Shown: positions 52,290 through 62,177, counted from the first letter of the stretch. The stretch is 64,000 bases of DNA from Quatrionicoccus australiensis (GCF_020510425.1 NZ_JAHBAH010000001.1:1178001-1242000); one strand, 5' to 3'. The notes: generated by a model not told the origin, from the sequence alone. Made by a program: numbers and translations.

Positions 52290-53513
52290 ATGCCCCTCAC
52301 CACCCAAATGCCGCACAGCATTGCCAAGCCCCTGCTGCTTCCGCTGCTTGTCAGCACCGCCCTGACGCTGGCCGCCTGCTCCGGCGGCGAAGCCCCAAAG
52401 GGTGGACCGGGCATGGGGCCGCTGCCGGTTACCGTGCTGGAAATGCAGCCGCGCTCGGTGCCGAACGCACTGGAAGTGGTCGCTCAGACCGAAGGCGCCA
52501 AGGAGGCTGAAGTGCGTGCCCGCGTCGGCGGCATCCTGGTCAAGCAGTTGTATCAGGAAGGCCAGATCGTCAAGGCCGGCCAGCCGCTGTTCCAGATCGA
52601 CCGCTCGACCTATGAAATCGCCCATGTCGAAGCCAAGACCAAGGCCGACCAGACCGCCCGCGAACTCGCGCGCATGAAGAAACTGATCGATGCCCAGGCG
52701 ATCAGCCGCAAGGACTTCGACGATGCCAACAGCGCCAATGAACTGGCCCAGGCTGCACTGCGCCAGGCCGAACTGAATCTTTCCTGGACGACGGTCACGG
52801 CGCCGGTCGAAGGCGTTACCGGGCGGGCCGCCAAGTCGGTCGGCAACCTGATCACGGTCGGCAGCGACAGCCTGCTCACCTCGGTTTACCAGAGCGATCC
52901 GATGTGGGTGCGCTTCAGCGTTTCCGAAAGCGAAGCCGCCAAGCTGCCCGGTGGTCGCCTGACTGCCAAGACGGTGACCGGCGTCGAACTGGTCATGCCG
53001 GACGGCAGCACCTATCCGATCAAGGGCAAGCTCAATTTCATGGCCAGCACGATCGACCCGACACTCGGTACCCAGCAGTTGCGGGCCGAATTTGCCAACA
53101 AGGACAACACCCTGCTGCCCGGCCAGTTCGTACGTGTCCGCCTGCTTGCCGGCGAACGTGAAGATGTCTTCGTCGTGCCGCAGAGCGCCGTACTGCAAAC
53201 CGAGCAGGGCAACCTGGTAATGACCGCCGACGGCGAGAACAAGGTGGCGCCGCGTCCGATCAAGACCGGCGACTGGTACGGCAAGGACTGGGTCGTGCTG
53301 GGCGGCCTCAAGGCTGGCGACAAGGTCATCGTCGACAACCTGATGAAGCTCAAGCCGGGCGCTCCGGTTGCGCCGCACGGCCCGGGCGAGAAGCCGGGCG
53401 CCCCGGCCGCCGGCGGCGCGCCCGCCGCTGCCCCCGCTGCCGCCCCCGCCAAGGAAGGCGCCGCCCCCGCAGCGGCCAAGGAAGCCGCGCCGGCTCCCGC
53501 CAAGCAAGGTTAA
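52290..53513 (+). CDS. acrA: RND efflux periplasmic adaptor (AcrA/MexA type)
   Basis: 407 residues. Signal with lipobox LTLAACSGG. Membrane fusion domains in order: beta-barrel/lipoyl halves (QTEGAKEAEVRARVGGILVKQLY as EVRARVGGILVKQLYQEG), alpha-hairpin, and the lipoyl return (NLSWTTVTAPVEGVTGR). The last 50 residues are an Ala/Pro tail (GAPAAAPAAAPAKEGAAPA), longer than usual. It links AcrB to the outer membrane factor. CGGAGCCCCGAC before the ATG. First gene of the operon. Confidence 0.95.
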   Translation: MPLTTQMPHSIAKPLLLPLLVSTALTLAACSGGEAPKGGPGMGPLPVTVLEMQPRSVPNALEVVAQTEGAKEAEVRARVGGILVKQLYQEGQIVKAGQPLFQIDRSTYEIAHVEAKTKADQTARELARMKKLIDAQAISRKDFDDANSANELAQAALRQAELNLSWTTVTAPVEGVTGRAAKSVGNLITVGSDSLLTSVYQSDPMWVRFSVSESEAAKLPGGRLTAKTVTGVELVMPDGSTYPIKGKLNFMASTIDPTLGTQQLRAEFANKDNTLLPGQFVRVRLLAGEREDVFVVPQSAVLQTEQGNLVMTADGENKVAPRPIKTGDWYGKDWVVLGGLKAGDKVIVDNLMKLKPGAPVAPHGPGEKPGAPAAGGAPAAAPAAAPAKEGAAPAAAKEAAPAPAKQG

Positions 53514-53522
53514 GGAGCCAGC

Positions 53523-56500
53523 ATGACCAGATTCTTCATCAACCGGCCGATCTTCGCATCGGTCATTTCGATCATCATCGTCATCGCCGGGCTGGTTGCC
53601 GCGCAGGTACTGCCGATTGCGCAATACCCGCAGATCGCCCCGCCGACCGTGATGATCTCCGCCACCTATCCGGGCGCTTCCGCCGAAACGCTGGCCAAGA
53701 CGGTCGCCGCACCGATCGAGGAACAGTTGAACGGGGTCGAGAACCTGTCCTACTTCACCTCGTCGGCCTCGGCCAACGGTTCGGTCTCGATCACTGCGAC
53801 CTTCGAAGTCGGCACCAATGTCGACATGGCCTCGGTCAACGTGAACAACCGGGTCAAGGCAGCCGAACCGCGCCTGCCGGAAGAAGTCCGGCGCAACGGC
53901 GTGACCGTCCAGAAACGTTCGAACGACATCCTGCAAGTCGTCGCACTCGACTCCGAAAAGGGCAAGTACAACACCCTGTTCCTCTCCAACTACGCCAGCC
54001 TGAACATCGTTGATGAGTTGAAACGGGTCAAGGGCGTCGGCGATGTCTCGATTTTTGGCGCCCAGGACTACTCGATGCGCGTCTGGCTGAAGCCGGACCG
54101 CATGGCCCAACTCGGCCTGACCACGACCGACATCTCGAGCGCGATCAAGGCCCAGAATGCCCAGAACGCCGCCGGCAAGATCGGCCAGGAACCAGCCCCA
54201 TCCGACCAGCAGCTGGTATATACGGTAACCGCCAAGGGCCGCCTGCTGACGCCGGAAGAGTTCGGCAACATCGTCATCCGTGCCAGTGGCCCGAGCGGCG
54301 CACTGCGTCTCAAGGACATCGCCCGCATCGAACTCGGTGCCTACAACTATGACCAGACGGTCAGCCTGGACGGCCAACCGACCATCGCCATGGGCGTCTT
54401 CCTGCAGACCGGCGCCAATGCACTGGAAGTTGCCGAGCGCGTCCGCGGCAAGATGGACGAGCTCAAGGTCAAGTTCCCGGAAGGCATGGGCTACGTCATC
54501 CCGTTCGACACGACGCGCTTCGTCTCGGCCTCGATCAACGAAGTGATACATACCCTGATCGAAGCCATGGTGCTGGTGCTGGCCGTGGTCTATATCTTCC
54601 TGCAGAGCTGGCGCGCGACGCTGATCCCGATGGTCGCCGTGCCGATCTCGCTGATCGGCACCTTTGCCGGCCTGTGGATTTTCGGTTTCTCGATCAACAC
54701 CCTGACGCTGTTCGCAATGGTGCTGGCCATCGGTATCGTGGTTGACGATGCGATCGTCGTGCTCGAAAACGTCGAGCGCCTGATGGCCGAGGAAAAGCTC
54801 TCGCCCAAGGATGCCGCGATCAAGGCCATGCAGGAGGTTTCCGGCGCGCTGGTCGCCATCGTGCTGGTGCTGGTCTCGGTCTTCGTCCCGGTCGCCTTCC
54901 TCGGCGGTATCGCCGGCCAGCTCTACAAGCAGTTTGCCGTCACCGTCGCCGTTTCCGTGGTGCTCTCCGGGGTCGTCGCACTGACCCTGACGCCGGCCCT
55001 GTGCGCCCTGCTGCTCAAGGCCCAGCACACCGAAAGCAAGCTGTTCGCGCCGTTCAACCGCCTCTTCGAGCGCTTCACCCGCTCCTACACCAGCACCGTC
55101 AGCCTGACGCTGAAGCACGGCATCATCGGCGGCATCCTCTTCGTCCTGGTGATCGGCGTGGTCGGCTTCTTCTTCCGCATCATTCCCGGCAGCTTCGTGC
55201 CGGCCGAAGACCAGGGCTACCTGATTTCAGCGCTGATGCTGCCCGATGGCGCAACCCTGAAGCGCACCCAGGTCACCGGCGAAAACATGCGCCAGATGGT
55301 TGCCAACGACCCGGCCGTCAAGCACACCTTCGTCGTTTCCGGTTTCGACCTGATCGGCGGCGGCAACAAGCCCAACGCCGGCACCATCTTCATCCCCTTG
55401 AAGGACTGGTCGGAACGCGATGCCAAGGCGCAGGATCTGGCCGGCAAGTTCATGGGCATGGGCATGATGCAGGCCGACGGTCTGGCGCTGGTTTTCAACC
55501 CGCCGCCGATCATGGGCCTGGGCACCGCCGGCGGCTTCGAAGTCTATATCCAGAACCGCGTCGACGGGGATACCAAGAAGCTCAACGAGGTCGTCCAGGC
55601 TTTCATGGCAGACCTGCAGAAGCATCCGGAATTCACCCGTGTCAGCACCTTCTTCCGCCCGACCGTGCCGCAGCTGTTCGTCGAAGTTGATGAGCCGAAG
55701 GCGCTCGCGCTGGGCATTCCGCTCGCCGACATCTACAGCACGCTGCAAAGCACGATGGGGGCGCTCTACGTCAATGACTTCAACAAGTCGGGCCGCGTCT
55801 ATCGTGTCCAGCTCCAGGCCGAGGCGAATTACCGCATGAAGCCGGACGATCTCGGCAAGGTCTATGTCCGCAGCAGCACCAGCAACGCGATGATTCCGCT
55901 GTCCGCGATCAGCACCATCAAGCGCGTCGTCGGCCCGGAACAGGTTGAACGCTTCAACGGCTTCGTTGCCGCCAAGGTGATGGGTGACAGCAAGCCGGGC
56001 ATCAGCTCGGGCGATGCGATCAAGATCGTCGAGGAAGTGGCTGCCGCCAGCCTGCCGTCGGGCTATGAAATCTCGTGGACCGGCCAGGCCTTCCAGGAAA
56101 AGCGCAGCTCCGGCTCTTCGCTGTATGCCTTCGGCTTCGCGATCATCATGGTCTTCCTGATCCTCGCCGCCCAGTACGAGAAGTGGTCGCTGCCGCTCGC
56201 CGTCATCATGGCCGTGCCCTTCGCCCTGATGGGTGCGCTGACCGCGATCTGGTTGCGCGGCATGCCGAACGACATCTACTTCCAGATCGGTCTCGTCGTG
56301 CTGATCGGGCTGGCGTCGAAAAACGCCATCCTGATCGTCGAGTTCGCCGCCCAGAAGTACGCCGAAGGCATGAACGTCGTCGATGCGGCCCTCGAAGCCG
56401 CCCGCCTGCGCCTGCGCCCGATCGTGATGACCTCGCTCGCCTTCGTGCTCGGCGTCTTCCCGCTCGTCAAGGCAAGCGGCGCCGGTGCTGCCGCCCGCCA

Positions 56501-56648
56501 GTCGATGGGGACCGGCGTGTTCGCCGGGATGATCGCCGCGACCTTCATCGCCACCATTTTCATTCCGCTCTTCTTCATGTGGCTGGAGCGCGGCAAGCAA
56601 GCGCAACCGGCCGGCCATGACCATGCCGCCCACGCGGAGGAAAACTGA
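53523..56648 (+). CDS. acrB: RND multidrug efflux pump inner membrane subunit (AcrB/MexB type)
   Basis: 1041 residues with 12 membrane spans and two large periplasmic loops; N-terminus MTRFFINRPIFASVISIIIV. The proton-relay Asp pair is in FAMVLAIGIVVDDAIVVLENVE (landmark GIVVDDAIVV), and the TM10 Lys in GLASKNAILIVEFA. HAE1 family, exporting hydrophobic drugs, dyes or bile-like compounds by proton antiport. Starts 9 bp after acrA. Confidence 0.96.
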   Translation: MTRFFINRPIFASVISIIIVIAGLVAAQVLPIAQYPQIAPPTVMISATYPGASAETLAKTVAAPIEEQLNGVENLSYFTSSASANGSVSITATFEVGTNVDMASVNVNNRVKAAEPRLPEEVRRNGVTVQKRSNDILQVVALDSEKGKYNTLFLSNYASLNIVDELKRVKGVGDVSIFGAQDYSMRVWLKPDRMAQLGLTTTDISSAIKAQNAQNAAGKIGQEPAPSDQQLVYTVTAKGRLLTPEEFGNIVIRASGPSGALRLKDIARIELGAYNYDQTVSLDGQPTIAMGVFLQTGANALEVAERVRGKMDELKVKFPEGMGYVIPFDTTRFVSASINEVIHTLIEAMVLVLAVVYIFLQSWRATLIPMVAVPISLIGTFAGLWIFGFSINTLTLFAMVLAIGIVVDDAIVVLENVERLMAEEKLSPKDAAIKAMQEVSGALVAIVLVLVSVFVPVAFLGGIAGQLYKQFAVTVAVSVVLSGVVALTLTPALCALLLKAQHTESKLFAPFNRLFERFTRSYTSTVSLTLKHGIIGGILFVLVIGVVGFFFRIIPGSFVPAEDQGYLISALMLPDGATLKRTQVTGENMRQMVANDPAVKHTFVVSGFDLIGGGNKPNAGTIFIPLKDWSERDAKAQDLAGKFMGMGMMQADGLALVFNPPPIMGLGTAGGFEVYIQNRVDGDTKKLNEVVQAFMADLQKHPEFTRVSTFFRPTVPQLFVEVDEPKALALGIPLADIYSTLQSTMGALYVNDFNKSGRVYRVQLQAEANYRMKPDDLGKVYVRSSTSNAMIPLSAISTIKRVVGPEQVERFNGFVAAKVMGDSKPGISSGDAIKIVEEVAAASLPSGYEISWTGQAFQEKRSSGSSLYAFGFAIIMVFLILAAQYEKWSLPLAVIMAVPFALMGALTAIWLRGMPNDIYFQIGLVVLIGLASKNAILIVEFAAQKYAEGMNVVDAALEAARLRLRPIVMTSLAFVLGVFPLVKASGAGAAARQSMGTGVFAGMIAATFIATIFIPLFFMWLERGKQAQPAGHDHAAHAEEN

Positions 56649-56649
56649 G

Positions 56650-58077
56650 ATGCACGCATTTGAACGAAACCTGCCGAAAATCCGCCTTGGCGCGGCGTTG
56701 ACCGCTGCGCTGCTGCTCTCCGGCTGCGCCGTCGGCCCCGACTACCTGCGGCCGAGCTACTGGTTTCCGGAGCAGCACAAGGAAGCCGTACCGGAAGCCC
56801 GTGCCGAGGCACCGATCAACCCGCAATGGTGGACGCTGTTCGGCGATGCCGACCTGAACAACCTGGAGCAGCAGGCGCTCGACGCCAACCAGGACCTGCA
56901 GGCCGCGATCGCCCGCCTCGAACGCGCCGAAGCCGTCGCCCGCGAAGCCGGTGCCGACTACCTGCCGAGTGCGACGCTGGGCGTCAATAGCGCCCGCAAC
57001 CAGATCAGCGGCGAAACCTTCAGCGGCCGCAACACCGGCCAGGCAACCTACAACAACACCCGGGCCGCCGCCTCGCTGAGCTACGAGCTCGATCTCTGGG
57101 GCCGCATCCGGCGCAACAACGAAGCTGCGCGGGCCGATGCACTGGCCAGCCGTTTCGGCCGCGACACCGTGCGCCTGACGCTGACCGGCCAGGTTGCCAA
57201 CGAATACCTGGCACTGCGCAGCCTGGATGCCCAGCTCGAAGTCACCCAAGACACGCTCGCCAGCCGCGAAAAAGCACTGCAGATCGTCAAGGCCCGCGTC
57301 GACGCCGGCTCGGCCGGGGCACTCGAGCAGTCGCAGGCGGAAAGCGCCCGCGCTGCCGCCCAGGCGCAATGGAACCAGCTGCGCCGGCAACGCGCGATTT
57401 CGGAAAACCAGCTCGGCCTGCTCACCGGCCAACCCGGTCTGAAAATCGCGGCCGCCAACCTCGACAAGCTGCCGCTGCCGCCGACTCCGCCGGTCGGCGT
57501 GCCGTCCAGCCTGCTCGACGCGCGTCCCGACGTGCGCCAGGCAGAAGAAACGCTGATCGCGGCCAATGCCCGCATCGGCGTCGCCAAGGCCGCCTACTAC
57601 CCGACAATCAGCCTGACCGGCCTCTATGGCGGCGAGAGCATGGCGCTGGCCAAGCTGTTCGACGGCAGCGCCGGCATCTGGTCGGCAGCACTCGGCCTCT
57701 CGATGCCGATCTTCGACGCCGGCCGCACCGGCGCCCGCGTCGATCAGGCAACGGCGAGCCAGAAGGAAAGCCTGGCCAATTACCGCAAGACCATGCAGAC
57801 CGCCTTCAAGGAAGTGAACGACGCCCTGGTCAGCCTCAAGGAATACGCTGACGAGGAAAGCGCCAACAACGCCCAGGTCGTTGCCGCCCGCCGCGCCCAG
57901 GAACTGGCCCAGACCCGCTACGAAGCCGGCTACTCCGGTTTCATGGAACTGCTCGACGCGCAACGCACGACCAACACGGCACAACTGTCCTACCTTGCCA
58001 GCCGCAAGAACCGGCTCGGTGCGGCGGTCGACCTGTTCAAGGCGCTCGGCGGCGGCTGGCTGCCGACCGGAAGCTGA
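56650..58077 (+). CDS. Outer membrane efflux channel lipoprotein (OprM/NodT family)
   Basis: 475 residues. Lipobox LLLSGCAVGPDYLRPSYWFP, the NodT-family start, then TolC-fold repeats (two OEP domains) with SYELDLWGRIRRNNEAARA and SAALGLSMPIFDAGRTGARV. It forms the trimeric exit duct for AcrAB. ATG at 56650 (AGGAAAACTGAG precedes), one base from the acrB stop. Confidence 0.95.
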   Translation: MHAFERNLPKIRLGAALTAALLLSGCAVGPDYLRPSYWFPEQHKEAVPEARAEAPINPQWWTLFGDADLNNLEQQALDANQDLQAAIARLERAEAVAREAGADYLPSATLGVNSARNQISGETFSGRNTGQATYNNTRAAASLSYELDLWGRIRRNNEAARADALASRFGRDTVRLTLTGQVANEYLALRSLDAQLEVTQDTLASREKALQIVKARVDAGSAGALEQSQAESARAAAQAQWNQLRRQRAISENQLGLLTGQPGLKIAAANLDKLPLPPTPPVGVPSSLLDARPDVRQAEETLIAANARIGVAKAAYYPTISLTGLYGGESMALAKLFDGSAGIWSAALGLSMPIFDAGRTGARVDQATASQKESLANYRKTMQTAFKEVNDALVSLKEYADEESANNAQVVAARRAQELAQTRYEAGYSGFMELLDAQRTTNTAQLSYLASRKNRLGAAVDLFKALGGGWLPTGS

Positions 58078-58108
58078 GCCGGGCCGGCAACCGGAAAGGA
58101 AGAGAAAA

Positions 58109-58738
58109 ATGGTCAGGAGAACCAAGGAAGACGCCCAGGTCACCCGTAACCGCATCCTCGACACGGCAGTCGAGGTGTTCAACCACAAGGGTGTATCGCA
58201 AGCCTCGCTCAACGACATCGCCAGGGAGGCTGGCGTCACCCGTGGCGCCATCTACTGGCATTTCGACAACAAGGTGGCGATGTTCAACGCCATGATCGAA
58301 CGCCTGGTCTGCCCCCTGCTGATCAATGCGGAAGATCGCGACGCGCGCATCGCCGCCAACCCCTTGCTTTTCATTCGTGAAGCCACGGAAGAGTTTGTCG
58401 GCAAGATGTTGACCGATACGAACTTTCGCAAGGTGTTCGAGATTTTCTGGCACAAATGTGAATACGTCGGCGAGATGGCGACCATCCGTGACAGTCACCT
58501 CGATGAGGGCGAGAACCATATCGACATCCTGCAGCGCGCCTTCACGCTGGCCCGCGCTCAAGACCAGATCGAACACGACATGAGCCCGCATCAAGCCACC
58601 ATCGGCTTGATCAGCCTGCTCGACGGTCTACTCTTCAACTGGACCAAAAACCCGGCCATGTTTCCGCTCAAGGAATATGCCGGGCCTATCGTGGCGACTT
58701 ATTTCCGCGGCCTTGGCGCCCGCCCCGGGGTGCTGTAA
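58109..58738 (+). CDS. acrR: TetR-family repressor of the efflux operon (AcrR-like)
   Basis: 209 residues. HTH at about 27-55 (VSQASLNDIAREAGVTRGAIYWHFDNK, landmarks VTRGAIYWHF), then a ligand-binding domain with IFWHKCEYVGEMATIRDSH, the AcrR/TtgR subgroup signature. It should bind the palindrome at 52226 and be released by pump substrates. It is unusual in being last in the operon it controls (31 bp after the channel gene), so repression feeds back on itself. GGAAAGGAAGAG before the ATG. Confidence 0.9.
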   Translation: MVRRTKEDAQVTRNRILDTAVEVFNHKGVSQASLNDIAREAGVTRGAIYWHFDNKVAMFNAMIERLVCPLLINAEDRDARIAANPLLFIREATEEFVGKMLTDTNFRKVFEIFWHKCEYVGEMATIRDSHLDEGENHIDILQRAFTLARAQDQIEHDMSPHQATIGLISLLDGLLFNWTKNPAMFPLKEYAGPIVATYFRGLGARPGVL

Positions 58739-58750
58739 CAGGAAAAAAGT

Positions 58751-58777
58751 GAAACGGCGGTGCAAACCGCCGTTTCC
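58751..58777 (+). terminator. Intrinsic terminator of the efflux operon
   Basis: GAAACGGCGGTGCAAACCGCCGTTTC: perfect 10-bp stem then CTCTTG. Weak T-run. Confidence 0.7.
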
Positions 58778-58815
58778 TCTTGTATTGCCGCCAAGCTGTG
58801 CGAAAATCTTGAGCC

Positions 58816-59241
58816 ATGATGAAGCGCACATCCCTGATCACCTTTTTTCTGCTTTCCCTCGCCGGTTGCGACCAGATCAACCAGAAACTCGGCCTCGAAG
58901 ATCCGGCCAAGAAGGAAGCAACCCAGCAGGCCGAAGGCAAGGCGGTCGGCAGCGCCTGCCGCCAGTCCGGCCGGGCGATCGAAGATTGCTATTCGATCTA
59001 CAGTTGGTTACCCAAGGCCTCGATCTACGAAGGCTGGAAGGAAATGGACGCTTACATGCGGGAAAACCAGCTTGAAACCATAGCGCCGCAACTCCCCCCG
59101 CCGGAACCACCAAGCGCCGCGAAAAAGCGCAAGAAAGCCGAAGCGGCAGCAGCAGCGGAACCGGAAGGCGAAAAAGGCAGCGCCAAGGAAGAAGCCAAGA
59201 GCGCCGCCCCGACCGAAGAAAAAGCCGCCGAAAAACATTGA
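58816..59241 (+). CDS. Small lipoprotein with charged Ala/Glu/Lys tail
   Basis: 141 residues. Signal MMKRTSLITFFLLSLAGCDQ with lipobox LAGC. A middle region ACRQSGRAIEDCYSIYSWLPKASIYEGWKEMDAYMRENQ has two Cys that may pair (landmarks ACRQSGRAIEDC and YEGWKEMDAYM). The tail is a run of Glu, Lys and Ala. Two adjacent ATGs are possible starts. Family not recognised. It precedes the sensor kinase gene by 43 bp and may be co-transcribed. Confidence 0.78.
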   Translation: MMKRTSLITFFLLSLAGCDQINQKLGLEDPAKKEATQQAEGKAVGSACRQSGRAIEDCYSIYSWLPKASIYEGWKEMDAYMRENQLETIAPQLPPPEPPSAAKKRKKAEAAAAAEPEGEKGSAKEEAKSAAPTEEKAAEKH

Positions 59242-59284
59242 TTAGCCCTGCCGTCAGAATGCGGGGAAAACCGGAGGTGGAGAC

Positions 59285-61822
59285 TTGAAACTACCAACAC
59301 TCTTTGCGGGCATTCGCGGCAAGCTGATCGCAATCTTCGTCGTCATCAAGGTTGTTCCGCTCGTCTTGCTCGCGTGGTTCGCCTGGCACGCTGCTCAGCA
59401 ATTGGGCGAAGAGGTTTCGATCAGGGCCGGCGGCATGGCCGATGCGATGCTCGACAGCATCAAATCGGTCGGCAAGACCGTCACCGACGACTCGATCCGC
59501 GCCCTCGACCTGCGCTCACGTGAGGCGATCGAGTCGCTGACGACCGATGCCGCACGGGAAATTGCCAGCTTTCTCTACGACCGCGATCACGATATCCGCC
59601 TCGCCGCCGGACTTGAACCATCGGAAACGGCATTCAGGAACTTCCTGGCCGAGCGCACCCGCAGCTTGCACCACCATGGCCCATGGCGACTGGCGGAAGA
59701 TGGCAAATCCTGGGTACCGGAAAAGTCGCCGCTACGGGAAGCCAAGGTAACCCGTCCCATCCTGCCCGACAATGCCAAGGATTTTCATGCCCGGCCGCCG
59801 GAGTACTTTGGCGAAGCCGAGCAACGTCCGCTTTTCGTCGAAATGACTTATATCGGCCTCGATGGCCAGGAAAAGATCAAGGTCACCCGCGGCGACCTGA
59901 CTGAAAAAGGCCTGAAAAACGTCGTCGACCGGCGCAACACCTTCGTCCGGGCAGAGAACTACTTCCCTGAGCTGAAAAAGCTGAAGCCCGGTGAAATCTA
60001 TGTTTCGGACGTGATCGGCGCCTACGTCCCGACCCAGGTTGTCGGCCCCTACCTGCCGGCCGCGCTGGAGAAGGCGGGCAAGCCGTTCAAGCCGCAAGAG
60101 TCTGCCTATGCCGGCACCGAGAACCCGGTCGGCAAACGTTTCCGCGGCATCGTGCGCTGGGCCATGCCGGTCGTCCGCAACGGCCAGATCAGCGGCTACG
60201 TGACGCTGGCCCTCGACCACGATCACATCCGCCAGTTCTCCGATCGCCTGATGCCGACCGAGGAGCGCTACACGCCGATTGCCGATGCGATCAAGGGCAA
60301 CTACGCCTTCATCTGGGATCACAGGAGCCGCTCGATCTCGCACCCGCGCGACTACATGATCGTCGGTTACGATGCGCAGACCGGCCGCCCGGCAACTCCG
60401 TGGATGGATGAGGAGTTGTATGCCGAATGGCAGCAGAGCGGCAAGCCATCCGACGAATTCCTCGCCGGCATCCCGGCCTTCCGCGACCAGAATCTCAAGC
60501 GCAAGCCGGCCAAGGAACTGGTCAAGGCCGGCACGATCGGGCTCGACTGCCGCTACCTGAACTTCTCGCCGCAGTGCGATGGCTGGAATGCAGTCACCGA
60601 GCATGGCGGCTCCGGCTCCTTTGTCATTTTCTTCTCCGGCCTCTGGAAGCTGACCACCGCCGCCGCCATCCCCTATTACACCGGCCAGTACGGCAAGACG
60701 CCACAGGGCTTCGGCTTCGTCACGATCGGCGCCAATGTCGACGAGTTCCACAAGGCGGCGACGGAAACCGCCGGCAAGATCAACACCCTGGTCAATGAAA
60801 AGGATGTCAGCTTCAAGACGCAGCGCAGCGAGATGCTCGATGACATTCAGAGAAGCCTGACCTCGACGGCGATCGGCCTGTGGGGCTCGACCCTGCTGAT
60901 GATCGTGCTCGTCATCGGCGTCGCCGTGTGGATGGCCAATCTGCTGACCGGACGCATCACCCGGATGATTTCCGGCATCCGAGCCTTCAAGCAAGGCGAC
61001 CTGAAACACCGACTCGATGCCAGCTCCTCCGATGAAATGGGCGAACTCGCCCAATCCTTCAACAACATGGCGGATTCGGTCGAAGAGTCGTTCAAGCGCC
61101 TGGAAGAAGCCCGCGAAAAGGCAGAAGAAGCGAGCCGCCTCAAGTCGGCCTTCCTCGCCACCGTTTCGCACGAACTGCGCACCCCGCTCAACGGCATCAT
61201 CGGTTTTGCCGACCTGCTCAAGCTCGAACTGACCGATCCGACACAACATGAGTACGCCGGCATCATTCACAGCAGCGGCGAACATCTGCAGCAACTGGTC
61301 ACGGAAATTCTCGACCTGGCCAAGATCGAGTCCGGCGAAATGACCTTCAATCTGGCGCCCATCGCGCTCGCCAGTTTCATCGACGAAAGCATCGCCGTGC
61401 ATCGCAGCAGTGCCGCAGAAAAAGGCCTCGCCCTGCATCTCGAGTTTGCCGACGGCCTGCCGGAACAACTGCGCACCGACGGCACCCGACTGCGCCAGTT
61501 GCTCAACAATCTGCTCAGCAATGCCGTGAAATTCACCGAGCATGGCTCGGTTTCCCTGCGCGTCGCAGCCATCGGCAATGAAATTGCCTTTGCCGTCAGC
61601 GATACAGGGCCGGGCATTCCCCCCGAACACCACGCAACCGTCTTCGAAAAATTCAAGCAGCTCGAAAGTTTCCTGACCCGTGAACACGGCGGCACCGGCC
61701 TCGGCCTCGCCCTGGTCCGCCAACTGGTCGAGCGCATGGGGGGGCGCATCACCCTTGAATCCAGCGTCGGCATCGGTTCTACTTTCACCCTCTATCTCCC
61801 CAAAGGGGAAAGCCATGACTGA
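59285..61822 (+). CDS. Membrane sensor histidine kinase with large periplasmic Cache-like region
   Basis: 845 residues if started at the TTG (59285), which has GGAGGTGGAGAC just before it and gives the N-terminal membrane span (about 13-36); the next ATG would remove that span. A periplasmic part (about 40-520) with Cache-like features is followed by a second span (about 530-555, TSTAIGLWGSTLLMIVLVIGVAV), HAMP, HisKA (FLATVSHELRTPLNGIIGFADLL; His near 641) and HATPase (LLNNLLSNAVKF; DTGPGIPPE; GTGLGLALVRQL). The signal is unknown. The stop overlaps the response regulator start. Confidence 0.85.
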   Translation: MKLPTLFAGIRGKLIAIFVVIKVVPLVLLAWFAWHAAQQLGEEVSIRAGGMADAMLDSIKSVGKTVTDDSIRALDLRSREAIESLTTDAAREIASFLYDRDHDIRLAAGLEPSETAFRNFLAERTRSLHHHGPWRLAEDGKSWVPEKSPLREAKVTRPILPDNAKDFHARPPEYFGEAEQRPLFVEMTYIGLDGQEKIKVTRGDLTEKGLKNVVDRRNTFVRAENYFPELKKLKPGEIYVSDVIGAYVPTQVVGPYLPAALEKAGKPFKPQESAYAGTENPVGKRFRGIVRWAMPVVRNGQISGYVTLALDHDHIRQFSDRLMPTEERYTPIADAIKGNYAFIWDHRSRSISHPRDYMIVGYDAQTGRPATPWMDEELYAEWQQSGKPSDEFLAGIPAFRDQNLKRKPAKELVKAGTIGLDCRYLNFSPQCDGWNAVTEHGGSGSFVIFFSGLWKLTTAAAIPYYTGQYGKTPQGFGFVTIGANVDEFHKAATETAGKINTLVNEKDVSFKTQRSEMLDDIQRSLTSTAIGLWGSTLLMIVLVIGVAVWMANLLTGRITRMISGIRAFKQGDLKHRLDASSSDEMGELAQSFNNMADSVEESFKRLEEAREKAEEASRLKSAFLATVSHELRTPLNGIIGFADLLKLELTDPTQHEYAGIIHSSGEHLQQLVTEILDLAKIESGEMTFNLAPIALASFIDESIAVHRSSAAEKGLALHLEFADGLPEQLRTDGTRLRQLLNNLLSNAVKFTEHGSVSLRVAAIGNEIAFAVSDTGPGIPPEHHATVFEKFKQLESFLTREHGGTGLGLALVRQLVERMGGRITLESSVGIGSTFTLYLPKGESHD

Positions 61823-62177
61823 ACGTCACGCCCTCGTCGTCGACGACCACCCGACCAACCGTCTGCTGGCCATTGCCCTGCTCAAGAAACAGGGCTGGAC
61901 GGTACACGAAGCCGAAGGCGGCGAAACCGCCATCGCCCTGGCCAACAGCTTTGCGCCAACGCTGGTCCTGCTCGACATCAGCATGCCCGGACTGTCCGGT
62001 GAAGACACCTGCGCCCGCCTGCGCGAATGCCCGAACGGCAAGACCATGCGCATCCTCGCCTATACCGCGCACGCCTTTCCCGAAGAGCGGGCGCGCTTCC
62101 TCGCTGCCGGTTTCGACGACATCCTGGTCAAGCCGATCAACCGCAAGCTGCTTGAAGACCTGATCGTCGGTCTTTGA
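61815..62177 (+). CDS. Single-domain response regulator
   Basis: 120 residues, receiver only: ALVVDDHPTNRLLAIALL, phospho-Asp in LVLLDISMPGLSG, switch Thr in ILAYTAHA, Lys in DILVKPINRKLL. There is no output domain, so it may act in a phosphorelay or by binding a partner protein. The ATG lies inside the kinase stop region (8-bp overlap), showing tight coupling and fixing its partner. Confidence 0.93.
   Translation: MTERHALVVDDHPTNRLLAIALLKKQGWTVHEAEGGETAIALANSFAPTLVLLDISMPGLSGEDTCARLRECPNGKTMRILAYTAHAFPEERARFLAAGFDDILVKPINRKLLEDLIVGL

Noticed and set aside
52221-55118. A 965-residue open frame on the minus strand opposite acrA/acrB
   Set aside because: Low-complexity Asp/Arg/His-rich antisense frame; the plus strand codes for clear RND proteins.
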